Shown here: in pieces, positions 1 through 11,409 of the stretch
How positions within the stretch are numbered: the stretch's first letter is position 1
Layout: the number at the start of each line of letters is the position of its first letter
Source of the DNA: Pseudocercospora fijiensis CIRAD86
Lineage: Eukaryota > Ascomycota > Dothideomycetes > Mycosphaerellales > Mycosphaerellaceae
Reading direction: 5' to 3'
Assembly (NCBI RefSeq): GCF_000340215.1
Contig: NW_006921535.1
Location: 4,829,528 to 4,893,527 of the forward strand
Length of the DNA: 64,000 bases
Program-made: the position numbers and the translations under genes
The notes under the pieces: generated by a model
What the model was told of the DNA's origin: nothing
Databases searched by the model: none
Seen by the model: only the letters and a program-made list of their open reading frames with translations

Positions 1-3000
1 GAGCTATAGATCGCGTATACCTATAATAGGCGCTTAAGGACTAGCGCGAGGCTTATAAGCTAGAAATATAGGCCTAAATCTAGTAGACGTTTAAGGAAGG
101 CTATAAGGAGGCTATAAGAGCTAAGAACAAAAATAGAGACTAGGGTATAGGAGCTAGTAGAGTACTATCTCTAATAGCCTTAGAGTCGCGCTATACTATC
201 GATACGAATAGTATTCCTAAATTGTTCCTTACCGACAAATTACGACGTCGGAATAGTGTAAATACTAAGTCTACCGTACGTCTAAGTAACGATACTACTA
301 CTAATAATAACGCCGCTACTAACGCTAGAAATAATAATACCTTAGCTAGCGCCGATAGCGATAATACTAGATACGATAAGCTAGAGGCATTAGTAGGAAA
401 GCTAGTACAGGTAATATAGTCTTATAATACTACTAGTAACTACGGCTCTATAACCGAATAACGACTATTTAGGGCCGCCGGGATAATAGCGATATATTAA
501 TCCTTACGCGATACGCGGTAGAACTAGCTAAGGTATATTAAGAGCTAAATAGCTAGCTAATTAGAACCGGAATACTCGAGCTAGTATCGTACCTAAGATT
601 AGCTCGGAGCGCTATATCTATAGTAGCCTCGGCGTAGAAGGCAATCCTAGGCCTACTTAAGATCGGCCCGGCTTTATAGACCTAACGTTCGAGCCTACCG
701 ACGCTTACGCTCCTCCCTACGCTCCTCTATATACCGGTCCTCCTTATACCCTAGTTATAGATTTTAGCTAAGAGGTCGCGCCCTATAAGTTCAAGCCTAA
801 GTAGGTTAGGTATTTTAATAAAGATCTTCTAGAGAGTAAGGGGAAGGGCCTAGTTATATATATCGGTAATACTATCTATTATCGAGATATTTTTACCTTT
901 ATTACGCGCCTCGATATAGCTATTTAAGTAGGCGAGTATCTAGTAGTAACCCTACGTCTATTACTATATAGATGTCTTTAGGGCTCCGCCTTAGCTTTTC
1001 TCCCCCTATTCTAATAAGTAAATATACCGGCCGCCCCCTTACGCCCGCTAAGGATTCTAATAATAGTATTCTTTACCTAGAGACTATACGTAATAGGAAG
1101 CGCTTATTCGATACTGTTAGTAGCCTTACGTTATAGGTCTATTATATACGAGAACGCCTATAATAAGAATTATAGATTATAGCTATATGGCGAAACTCCC
1201 TCCGGGAGATCTGGCCTATACCTTTAGATATTATAATATCGTCGAACTAAACTACGCCCTTTCTCTAGAAGGGGATTTTAAGCGCGTCTACCTCGATACT
1301 AGCACTAAAGTATCTATAATAAACCGTAAGTAGCTAACTATATGGCTTAGATATAATAATGTTTAGTATATTAAGTAACCTCTCGAATTCCGTAGTTTAG
1401 CTAGAAGTATATAGTATAAGTAATAGACTAGTTTGTCGATATACTTCCCTATCTTCGCTAGTTATTCCTAGTTACCCGCTCTAGCCTATATTAAATAGCT
1501 AGTAAGGGTAATGCTAAGTCTACCCTATAATCTACTCCCCGGGATAGATATTATAACCCCCGTAGGATGTATTATCTATATAGGAGCTAGATACGTCGAA
1601 ATAACAGGAATCGACGGCGCGCCAATACCTATCGCCTACTCGCTAAAATCTAACCTTTCCTACGCGTTAATATTAAGTCTATAGGACTAAGAGTACTACT
1701 ATATATAGCCGTTATAGCTAGAGTAAAAATCGATAAAGTAGACTCCCTAAAGGACGTAAATAGGGACATTCTCTTCCCGCTAGATCTACTCGGCCTCCTA
1801 GATATAGTAGTAGTATACGTCTATATAGCCGGACTAGATATACTAGTAGTATAAGTCCGTAACCTTAGCTACGATAACGACTTAATTATTTAGCGATATC
1901 GAAGAATAGGCGAATTATAGGAGCTATAGCTAGATAACTTAATAAGTTTTACTAAATAGACGAGTTCGATACCGACTCTAGATTAATAGAGCGTAAGATT
2001 AGCGGTACGCCACTTAGGGAAGACCTACGATTAATTAATAAACTATACTATATCTCCGAACTAGATAATCTACGCTCTCTACCTATTTTTAAAAGCGACG
2101 CTACGAGCTAGCTTTACTTAATTTCGCCTTTAGCTAAGATCCCCGTAAATTACGATTAGACTAAAGTAAGTATTATATCCTAATAGATCCTTAAATATTA
2201 ACGTACTACCTACGAACTTCGCGAAAATAACGAAACGGACCTAATATACCTAGACTATCCTTCCGATACTACGAAGATCTTAGTAGATATAGGGATAGCT
2301 ACCGTAAGTACCTCGGCTAGAGTAACGATCTACGTAGCAAATCCGGATACCGCTATAGCTTTAGATATTAAGTCTATTATAGAGAAGTTTCCCTAGCTAT
2401 AGATAGATCGGGATACGACGATCGACCTTCTTAAAGATAGATAGCTAGAGCTCCTATTTAAATCGGGATAGGAAAACGAGAAATTTAGTAATAAGGTCTA
2501 CTATATATCTAGTAAGCATAATATAGAGGCAAATAAACAGTTCGATAAGCTTTATACTTAAGGTAAAATAGCCTATAGTAAAAAGCTATCGCCGCTAGCG
2601 TAGCTAGTCTTTATAGTCTAGAGAACTCTTTTCCGCGACGATAGTACTATATAGCGAAAACCGCGCGTAGTTATCTATACTCGAGGCCTTTGAAGTATAT
2701 TTTAGAAAGATACCTACCTATTACTACTCTAGGACTATATTATTGTAAAATTACGCGGCTATAAATATATTTCTATTATAGATATAAGATCTATATTCTA
2801 CTAGTTCGTAGCCGCAGACAAAGATCGCTAGAATATAAATATCTAAGAATCGCCGCTATAGGTTACTATAATAGCGTATAATACGTATAAAGACTACTTA
2901 ACTATACTTTACGGGAATTCGGCGACGTAGTAAATAGATATATTAACGATATAGTTCTCGTCTCGGTAGACCTAGAGTCCTATCGAGATTTGCTTAATCG

Positions 3001-4134
3001 CGTATTTAAAAAAATAGATAATATACGATTTAGTTTAGAACTAGGAAAAGCGTTTTTAGGATTCCCCTCTATGTAAATACTAGATAGAAAGATATATAGA
3101 TAAGAAAGGTTTCCTAATATAGGCGGATTAACTTATAGCACTATAGGAATTAGAGAACGCTACTAACGCCGAGTAGCTTAGGTACTACCTCGGACCGGTA
3201 GGCTATCTTAGGTCTACGATACTATACTTCGGAAAAGTTACTATTCCGCTATCGTAAGCTAGGGTCGTAGCTATAGAAGATTACTAGGCTACCTAAACGA
3301 AGGGCGGTAAGCGATACGCTTAAATACGGGGCGCGTATCTTTAGTAGACTAGCGAAATAAACGCCGCGTAGGAAATTATATAGTTAATATAGATAGAGGA
3401 GATTATTAAGGGTTTCTCTAGTACTTCGACCCTAAGTCTACCCTCTATATCGACGTTAATACTTCTAAGGAATTTAGAATCGAGGTAATATACTACTAAG
3501 TCTACGGACACTTAGATATAGAATACGAGGAGTCCGAACTAGTAACTCGTAAGGACGATTTAGTTTCGGATTTCGTAGATAGTACTACCTAGTTACGGAG
3601 ATCTAAGCAATTTCCGCGTAATACACTTAAGGTCTTAGGGTTTACTAGCTATATACTAACGGGGGCCGAAGCCCGCTACTAGCCTATAGAACTCGAATTA
3701 TTTAGGGTAGTATAGGCAATTAAAAGGGCCTCTTATATAGTAGACTCCGCGTTAAGGACTATCGTAGTTACCGACTATAGTATAATTACTATAATAGCGA
3801 AGAAGATATAGATCGCGACGACGGTATCTACGGCCGGCCTTAATCGCTAAAGTATCTAAGCCGTAGTATATATTTCCTAGTTCGTAAACCTCGATATTAT
3901 TTGTAGGCCGGATAGAAATTATATTGCCTAAGATATACTCTCCCGATTATAAGGCGCGAGTTCTCCTAATCGATATAACCTTAATATAAGCAGCCTCGAT
4001 AAAATTCTAGCTATATTTACGAGAACGCCGACGATATTAAAAATACTATTAAGCCCTACGCCTATCGACGATAATAAGAGCGATAGTAGAAGTATATATA
4101 CTATATAGCGGGTCCCTCTATACTCGGGGAAGCT
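1..4134 (+). mobile_element. Ty3/Gypsy retrotransposon, pol region (RIP-degraded, cut by left window edge)
   Basis: This is a relic of a fungal Ty3/Gypsy polyprotein reading rightwards. At about 2920-3080 a reverse-transcriptase palm/thumb segment reads YINDIVLVSVDLESYRD and then FLGFPS, a motif typical of one fungal Gypsy family. At 3426-3476 the RNase H start reads DPKSTLYIDVNTSKEF, followed to about 3960 by the rest of RNase H with an ILSRL-like end. Internal stops fall where the family has Gln or Trp. A 65-codon Asn/Thr-rich frame at 222-419 probably belongs to the gag-proximal part. No LTR is seen because the window begins inside the element. The integrase expected downstream is not adjacent, but a Gypsy integrase resumes after 6346, so the element may have been split by the Tc1 insertion. 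Confidence 0.8.
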
Positions 4135-4429
4135 AGGTTGTTAAGTTCAACCCCTAGAAGACCCCTATATTCGGACTAGCGTGCCAAGAGTAAATAACTT
4201 TAGCTGCCTACGCTTGTAATAGTATTGCTAGTAGTATTACTAGCAGTATTGCTAGTAGTACTACCTAGCAATACTAACAATTAGGGCATATAAAGTCGAC
4301 TAAGTAGACTACGTAGAATAAGTATAAAGTAGACTAAATACTACGTATAGAAGCAGCTAATTATAAGAGCTAGTTAAACCCTTAAACCTCCGCGGAAGAG
4401 ACAATATAATAGGAGATAGGAATATAAGT

Positions 4430-5690
4430 AAGTGTTTACTAGTAGGTATAACCGCCTTCTGCTTTAATAAATATAGCTATTCTCGTAGGCATAGAGTTAA
4501 TTAGTTGTCTAATACGAGCGTTAGTAGCAACCTAGACCTATAAGCCTGTAATGCGTGTTTCTATAGACTCTTAAGAGGTTAGCAACTATCTAGTAGTACA
4601 GAGTCGTTAGTATAGAGTCGTCTCTTAATATTACGCCTAACGTTGTTAATAGGGTTAAGGTTAGGTAAATTAGGAGGCTAGTCGAGAAGGGGTATATTCT
4701 TGCCTACAAACTAGGAGCGGCTCTTACGGCTTATATAGCAAGGTGCGTTGTCCTACTAGAATATTAGGTCTAGTTAATAGATTAGCTCGTACGGTGTAAG
4801 CTAGAAGCCTATAGGGTCGTATAGTGTTATATATTTAGGGCGAGTTAAGTCGTAGATAGTATCGTTAACTTCGTTAGTAGCTTCTTAAATAGAAGGTCTA
4901 ATATGCTTAATATAGGAGGTTAAGTTAATCGTGCCCTAGTCGGCTCTGTTCTACAGAATAAGGTTGCTACGGCCAGCACGGCCGGAAATATAATCCTAAT
5001 AGAGCTAATAGGGTATCTTCTTAAACCTACGGGCAGTTAGTATATTAGCAGAGCACGAGAGGGATCAAATTAGCTAGTTTTACTTACTTTAGAGCTAGGT
5101 AGTTATTATTAAAGCGCTCTTTAGGGTTACGAGTAACCTAAGTGCGCTAGAAGCTACCCCGATAGACAGCAAACTCGCCACTAAAGACAACTTAGTACTA
5201 GTCTTATACGTTCTAGTGCTATAGCGATAATACGAATGCTAGTCGCTTATCTAAGTGTATTAGTAGAGCTATAGCAATTAAGTAAGGGTATATATACCTT
5301 TAGTGCGCTTACTAATCTATAGTCGCTAAACTATAATATAACGTCTATAGCCGGCGGCTCTATAGATGCGGCGTATAGTTCTTACTAAGCAAGGCAGGTT
5401 CAAATAGTCTCTAAGCTTGCTATATAGTATACGCCGGACGTCTGCGTTGCCTATAAAGAAGTAAATAATTAGCATAGATATAGTAGCTAGATTAAGTAGA
5501 ATACTAGCCTTTAATAGCGTCTTTAAAGCGCTAAAGAACGCCCTTAGGAATAGTCTCTATATTATCTAGTACGAAGCGCATTTCTCGAGTAAGAGGCATA
5601 CGCGTTAGACGGCACCTACGAGGCGTATTATATTCGCGTAGAACGCGACTAACTGTTAATAGCTATTGTCTAAGGAAGGCGGGAATATTA
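4430..5690 (-). pseudogene. Tc1/mariner transposase (DDE superfamily)
   Basis: The enzyme of this family excises and reinserts its element at TA sites using a DDE/DDD triad. On the minus strand the second catalytic block reads D-stop-Y-stop-VVFSGE at 5203-5175, matching the family's D-W-x-x-V-x-F-S-D-E region. The downstream block at about 4680-4640 reads L-D-stop-PPNLPNLNPINNV, matching the family motif (W)PPxSPDLNPIENVW. Asp-to-Asn and Glu-to-Asn changes and TAG for Trp fit RIP. Upstream (about 5690-5560) lies an N-terminal stretch with TREMRFVLDNIETIPKG, probably the helix-turn-helix side. Many internal stops make it non-functional. The exact start was not determined. Confidence 0.8.
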
Positions 5691-5707
5691 GGTAAAGTAG
5701 TACTACG

Positions 5708-5902
5708 CTAAGCTAGTTGTTTAATAGTATACCTAATACGATAGGCTTCTTCTAGTATAGCTCGACTAAGTAGATCGACAATATAGTAGCTAGTCTTATC
5801 GAAATTGCCGAAGTCGTTATAAGTAATAGGCCTTAAAGGGCGCTTAGGAGGGGTTAGAAGATTAAAGATATCGTACAGCTTAAGAGGGCTTCTAGAAGGC
5901 AC
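5708..5902 (-). other. Open stretch upstream of the Tc1 transposase, unidentified
   Basis: A 64-codon frame without stops lies just upstream of the transposase, on the same strand. It starts MPSRSPLKLYDIFNLL and includes several aromatic residues. I do not recognise it. It may be an N-terminal extension of the transposase, or a chance survivor of RIP. Confidence 0.25.
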
Positions 5903-6345
5903 TAGATAGGGTATTAGTAGCTTAACCTAAGTACTAGTAATAGTATTAGGTAGATTAGATTTAATAGACTTATTAAATAAAGACTCGGTACTAAAAGTAG
6001 ACTTAGACTCCTCGAATAAGAAGTCTAAGAAGAAGGGGTCTTTAATTAGTTATATAGCAATCGTTGCCTTAAGGACTACTAAGAAGGGAGGGATAATTAG
6101 GGAAGGGGTAGAGATTAGAGAGGGAGTGTCCTCTCTAATCGGGGTCTAAAGAACCTACGGAAGCTTGCGAGCTATACTTTTAGTAAGGAACTTAGTAGAG
6201 ATTGTCGCTTAAGCGCTTGTATATGTTCTAAATAAGTACATAAAGGAGATGCCTTCTCTCTAGCAAGATTTCCGGCCTATTTTATATACCTACCTCTTCT
6301 AATGTTATAATAGCTCCTATACTAATTCTATAACTAAAACAACCT

Positions 6346-9070
6346 CTTTTAAGCGCGTCGTCGAGGCAGCGAGATTGCCTATATATCGTCGTCGTAGTAG
6401 CGGCGTAGATATTGCTATATAAGGGCATTATTAGTATAGGAGGCTTCGAAGTATGTAGGTATTAGAAATTGCTAAGAATAGGCGATAGCGAGCTATATAG
6501 CGACGGCGACGACAAGGTCTAATTTCGATACTTCTAATTAGATAAGATAGCGATATACTATATAGATAGATATAGATAGCCTATCGATAATATAAAGGTT
6601 GTTATTAGAAGGCAAACTCTACCCTCGGAATTAGCTAGACTCTATACGTAGATCTAGAGGAGACGTAAACGATATTCGGAATCGCTTTATACTCGAAGCG
6701 GATATTATATCCCCTCGCCTAGATCCTAGGATAAGGTTCTTAGCCCTTTAGAATTCTATCTAAGCGTTCCTATTTTCCCTACTATAGCGCTAGTTAATAT
6801 TATATCCCTATCTAGGATCGCCTATACTAAGTACTTTCTTTCGCGACTCGCTAGGTATAAATGGTAAGCCTACGATAAGATACCTATATTTTACTAGAGT
6901 CTTCGGGAGGAACCTAATATAAATAGTAAGCCTACGATAAGATACCTATATTTTGCTAGAGTCTTCGGGAGGAACCTAACTATTACGTCGAGATACTTAT
7001 ATTACTATATCATAACTTTAAGACCTAGCTAAGGCAAGTATACTAGGAAGATCGGCTATAGAGACGTTTACTCTCCGTCCTCTAGTCTATCGAGATAGCC
7101 TATATATAGGAATAGTAATCTTAGCTCGAACGAATACTAAACCGTTCGGCGAGAAGAAGGTAAAAGCGCAAGCGACGATAGCGAGATAATATAAGCCTAT
7201 CCTAAGGCGACGCCTAGCTACCTTCTAAAGGCGCCTTCTTTCCGCTCTTCGGAGGATATAGCCGCTCGTAATATATAGAACGCGCTCGAAAAGCTAGACG
7301 ACGTTCCTATAGACTTAAAGTCCTTATATAGTATTAGATTCTTTCGGGAAGACAGCCTTATTTACTACGTCGACCCGGTCTTACTTTACTTTTAGCTATA
7401 TATTCCTTTTGCCTTTACTTACGAGATCTTTAAGATAGTATATAACCTAAGGCATTATACGGGTTTCTAGCGTACTCTCGATCCGGTTAATATCCATTAG
7501 TATAATATATATAAGTTAAATTAATCCGCTCGGTATAAGCCCTATAGCTAGCTTAACCTAATAGACTTAAAGTATAGGCTTCCTATGGATATCTAAATAG
7601 TAGACTAGATTGTAGGACTCCTACCTACTAACGAAGGCTTCGATACGCTTCTTATAGTTATCTATAAAAAATCTAAACGAGTCTTGCTCCTCCCTAGTAA
7701 ATACTAGTAGACTATAGAAACGTAGGCAGCCTAATACCCTACGTCTATCTAGGAGCGATCTTAGCGGGTCGCTAAAGTGTTTATTTACGACCGAGATCCT
7801 AAATAGCTATCTAAATTCTTTACTATAATAATAAGGCTACTAGGTATATAGATCCTCGCCTCTATAGCTTACTATCTATAGATAGATAGCTAGTCTAAGC
7901 GTATAAATTAGACCGTAGAGATAGCTATACGATATTTTGTTATAGCTAATCTGTACGTATAGTTAATAGACGTCCTTCCCTCCCTTATGTTATACCTTAG
8001 GAGTATTAAAAACGCGAGTACTAGCGTCTCGCCTAATAAAATGCTTCTCGGATTCGATTTAAATACCGACGCCTTTATCGGGCTTCGCGAATTGTAGCTA
8101 AAGGATTACGTAACGCTACGATAACAATTTCGTAATATAGCCGAAGAATCGATAGCCGTCGTAGCGGTAGATATAAAACACCGCTACGACGCTAAGTATT
8201 AGTATATATTCTTCGAGCCTAGAGACTATACTATACTTAGGCTATATTACAGATATCGCGTATATAGTTAGGCTTATCGCAAATATAGTAACTAAGCTAT
8301 AGGCCCTTTTAAGATTAAGAGAAGAGTAGGTAGATCAGTACACGAACTCGAGCTTCTATAATTAGTTAAATTCTACCTAGTCGTTTCTATAGCGTAGTTA
8401 GAGCTAGCTCTAAATCTAGCGAAAGATCTATTCGTAAGGCTATATAACCGCATTCCTATACTAATAGACCCGTAGTCTAAGTAACTAGTAATAACTCCTA
8501 AACGCGTTTTAGGGAAGCGTAGCTCTAGAGGTAAAACGGAATATCTAGTTAAGTAGAAAGACGAGTAGCTAATAACAAATAAATAGGTATAGGTAGACGA
8601 GCTTCGGGAGAGTAACGCTTACCTAATCGACTAGTTCGAACACTCCTAAGTTACGGATAAATAGATTAGTTAGATAAAACTATCCTTAATATTACGGAGG
8701 CCTACGTAGGTCGCGCCGGTAGTAAAATACCTCTAGTCTATTAAAAACGCTACTAAAGAGGAAAAGTAATAACGAGATACGTAGTCTATAAGACGCTAGC
8801 TATTAAGAGGAGGAAGATAGCTAAACTACGTAGAAGATAACGACCCTAAGTCTATCGAGGAAGTCGCCTAATCGGCTACCTAGGAAGCGTAGACGAGTTA
8901 ATCTACTCTAAATATAGATTCGAACTAGCTAATTTCGCTAATAAGTAAGAATACCACGTTAAGCGACCCGATTAGCTCCGATATATATCGCTCCTACGAT
9001 AGTACGAGCTATAACGCCTAAAAACAGGCCGAGACCTTAGGTCTACCGACGGTATCTAATATTAGGTCGC
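6346..9070 (+). mobile_element. Ty3/Gypsy integrase and chromodomain-like region (RIP-degraded)
   Basis: The plus strand reads a Gypsy integrase. At about 7370-7480 is the zinc-binding part ending in a YNLRHYTGFQRTL-like stretch. The core runs from about 7560 with an Asp in LIDLKYRLPMDIQIV. The second catalytic Asp is in YDRDPKQLSKFF (about 7775). The third block at about 7880-7920 aligns with the family HPQTDGQSERxNQTxE, but its Glu codon has become Lys (AAG). The C-terminal part (about 8330-8680) resembles the integrase tail and chromodomain region of fungal Gypsy elements (LVKQKDEQL). The order fits the missing 3' half of the element at 1-4134. Several Gln/Trp codons are now stops. Confidence 0.75.
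6857..6980 (+). repeat. Tandem duplication, 62-bp unit x2
   Basis: A 62-base unit beginning aaatggtaagcctacgataa at 6859 is repeated from 6921 with two or three changes (for example tggtaag to tagtaag). One copy has ttttactag and the other ttttgctag, a TG/TA difference of the RIP type. Confidence 0.9.
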
Positions 9071-10780
9071 TAGAATTAAAGGCTAGGACGCTAATCCTAA
9101 CGGTAAGGCGCCTTACTAAGGAGGAAATTTAGCGATAGAGAGACACACCTACTCTACTAAATACCTAAGTAGGAGCGTATTATAGAATCCTCTATAACGA
9201 TAACTTACCGTCTTTTTTTACTACGCTATATTTTCCTCTAATTACTATAAATCGGTACCTCGATCCTTAGCTATAGGTTTTTCCTCTATTAGGAGAAACC
9301 TAAGAAGCCTTCTAGAGAAATTACCTTAATAGATTTCCTACATATTATAGACCTAGATAATAAGCCTAGAACACCGTTATATCCTTCTTCCCTACGCTTA
9401 CTTTCTAGCTATTCTAGCGCCTTCTATTCTTTAGATACGCGACTAAGATAAGGTTTACGCGTTTATATAACCGTTACCGAAGGCGACTTATAGAAGCTTA
9501 TACTATAGCGCCGAAGTAATATTTTAAGTCTAGCTTAAACTAATAATAGTAATAACTACGTAGCGTAATAATAGATAGCTACGCGGCGCGCTACTATAAC
9601 TACGTATATTATAAGAATATCGAAGTATTACCGCCGCCGATATAGTCGGCGGATCGAAGCTTCGTTACTAGAATATAGCGCTTTCCTAGCTAACGGTAAC
9701 GCTAATATAAGCCTAGCGTACTATAACGATATTCCGCTAGGAGGAAACGCGTCCGCCTAGCGGAACCCCCGAGGCGCCGATAATATCGCTACTATCGCGC
9801 GACGAAAACCCTAAAGTTAATATTAACTACCTTAGTTAGATTCCGGAAGAGGATCCTAAGGTAATAGAAACAGATAGAGATAAGGGTAATTAAGATTACA
9901 ACGACGAACAAAATAAAGAATAGGAGCCTATTCCCGAGAATGTAGAAAGCTAAAATAAAAAGGCTAAAAATAAAAAGAATAAGAATAAAAAAGGGAGCCT
10001 ATTCCTAGAGCTAAGAATAAGAATATCGCTAGAGAAAGAGGGAATCCTAAGGATAGTTAGTCCGCTACTCTAAATAACAGAGGAGTAGGAGTAGAGTAGC
10101 CTATATCTACCGATAGTAAAGAGTAAGAATAGGCTAACGACGAGGCTAAGGAAGATATTTCTGATAGCGACGGAAAGAAAGAGTAAGGTTAGAAGGCTAC
10201 TAAGAGATAGGCGCCTAAGATAAAGCGCCTTATCGTCGCACTATCTAAGCTAGGAGAAATCCTACGTATACCGTACCTAGATAAGGTACCGAGGTTCTCT
10301 AATATACTCTTATATATCGATAGAGCTAGCTATAAGGCTAACGCCGTCTAGGACGTACTAGATATACTAGTAAGCTCTATTAACGGTACAATTCGGCGCG
10401 AATATAAACTTCTATATAAGATTATAACAAACGGTAGGCCGGAAAGGTCTCTAGTACTATAGTTACCTATAGCTCCTATCTACGCGGAGCGATATACGGC
10501 TTTTAGTACTCCTCGAATCGAGTATACGGCTATACGTTAGGTCTATAAGACAGTTAGCGCTCTAGGAAATCGCCTATATTGTACCTTAGAGACTAGGTAT
10601 AACGCCGACGCGCTATACTATTACAATACCTACGATTAATAGGGTCGCGAACGCCTCGACCTCTAAGAATAAAAGCTTTACGACGGTATACTAACTAAGG
10701 CTAGACGCTAGGTCTATCGTAAGGACTCGATAGAGGAAAGTCAGATCTAAGTATATCAACCTATAAAGTAAATTCGAGGT
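9071..10780 (+). other. Unidentified RIP-degraded coding-like sequence
   Basis: No recognisable domain. One plus-strand frame stays fairly protein-like when TAG/TAA are read as Gln/Trp. It has an aromatic-rich part at 9180-9480 and a Lys/Glu-rich part at 9880-10240. It could be the end of the preceding Gypsy element followed by the gag region of another element. A second readable piece at 10380-10700 has no match I know. Confidence 0.3.
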
Positions 10781-11195
10781 AGCTCTAGCATACCCTGTAG
10801 GTTCTATATGCCCCTACAGAGTGCCCTAAAACTACCGAAATTAGTGTACAAATCGGGGTATTACAAACACCCCTTATATAACCCAATTACCTCGGATTTC
10901 TACCGTTCCGAACAGCCGTAATCGCTCGAAAACGACTAAGTCTACGCCTGCACCTTAGCACTACTACTTCTACCGCTTAGAAGCGATAACCTCTCTTTAG
11001 ATCCGTCGTTTTAGTAGTCTAATTAGTGTAGGAGATAGCGTACGAGAGGATTGATCTATCCGGTACGGTTTAGGTAGTGTACCTACGTGTAACCTTCTAC
11101 GAGCGCGTTTCGAAGGTGTTATAGGCTTACTAATTGAAGGCTTCTAACGACGAGGTTTATAAGAGCTACCTAATAGCTATAGTAGATCAATTGAA
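10781..11195. other. Less mutated non-coding stretch
   Basis: This stretch keeps noticeably more CA and TG dinucleotides than its neighbours (for example around 10830-10960). A short hairpin-like pair, tgtagg and cctaca, flanks 10796-10819. It could be a solo LTR or the end of the adjacent transposon. No gene was found. Confidence 0.3.
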
Positions 11196-11246
11196 GTGTC
11201 CTTACTAGGCGACTATATAGGTGAAGAATACAGAGCTATAGATAGT

Positions 11247-11354
11247 GCTATAGAAGGTAGCTCTGCTATAGAAGGTAGCTCTACTATAGAAGGTAGCTCT
11301 GCTATAGAAGGTGGCTCTGCTATAGAAGGTAGCTCTGCTATAGAAGGTAGAAAT
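11247..11354 (+). repeat. Minisatellite, 18-bp unit x6
   Basis: Six copies of gctatagaaggtagctct lie head to tail, with single changes in copies 3, 4 and 6. The unit is a multiple of three, so the plus frame encodes a repeated AIEGSS hexapeptide inside an open stretch from 11196 to 11408. The antisense frame is open only for the same reason. Whether it is translated is unknown. Confidence 0.9.
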
Positions 11355-11409
11355 AGCTTACTTAGTAAGGGCAAATCATCTAGTAAGGACGATAGCAACG
11401 GCTATTAAT

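Larger units (their letters stand above)
4135..6345 (-). mobile_element. Tc1/mariner-type DNA transposon (RIP-degraded), probably nested in the Gypsy element
   Basis: The minus strand carries a degenerate Tc1/mariner transposase. Possible terminal inverted repeats are AGGTTGTTAAGTTCAAC at about 4135-4151 and, inverted, AGGTTGTTTTAGTTATA ending near 6345. They agree at most positions, but no clean TA target duplication remains, so the ends are tentative. Nesting is inferred from Gypsy RT/RNase H on the left and Gypsy integrase in the same orientation on the right. Stretches outside the transposase (4150-4420, 5900-6345) hold no gene I recognise. A short imperfect repeat of agtattgctagt occurs at about 4218-4270. 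Confidence 0.6.

Noticed and set aside
222..419. Asn/Thr-rich 65-codon frame as an independent gene
   Set aside because: Low complexity and inside the Gypsy element, so it is more likely part of its gag-proximal region.
11213..11398. Open frame on the minus strand across the 18-bp minisatellite
   Set aside because: It is open only because the repeat unit is a multiple of three with no stop on either strand. No other coding evidence.
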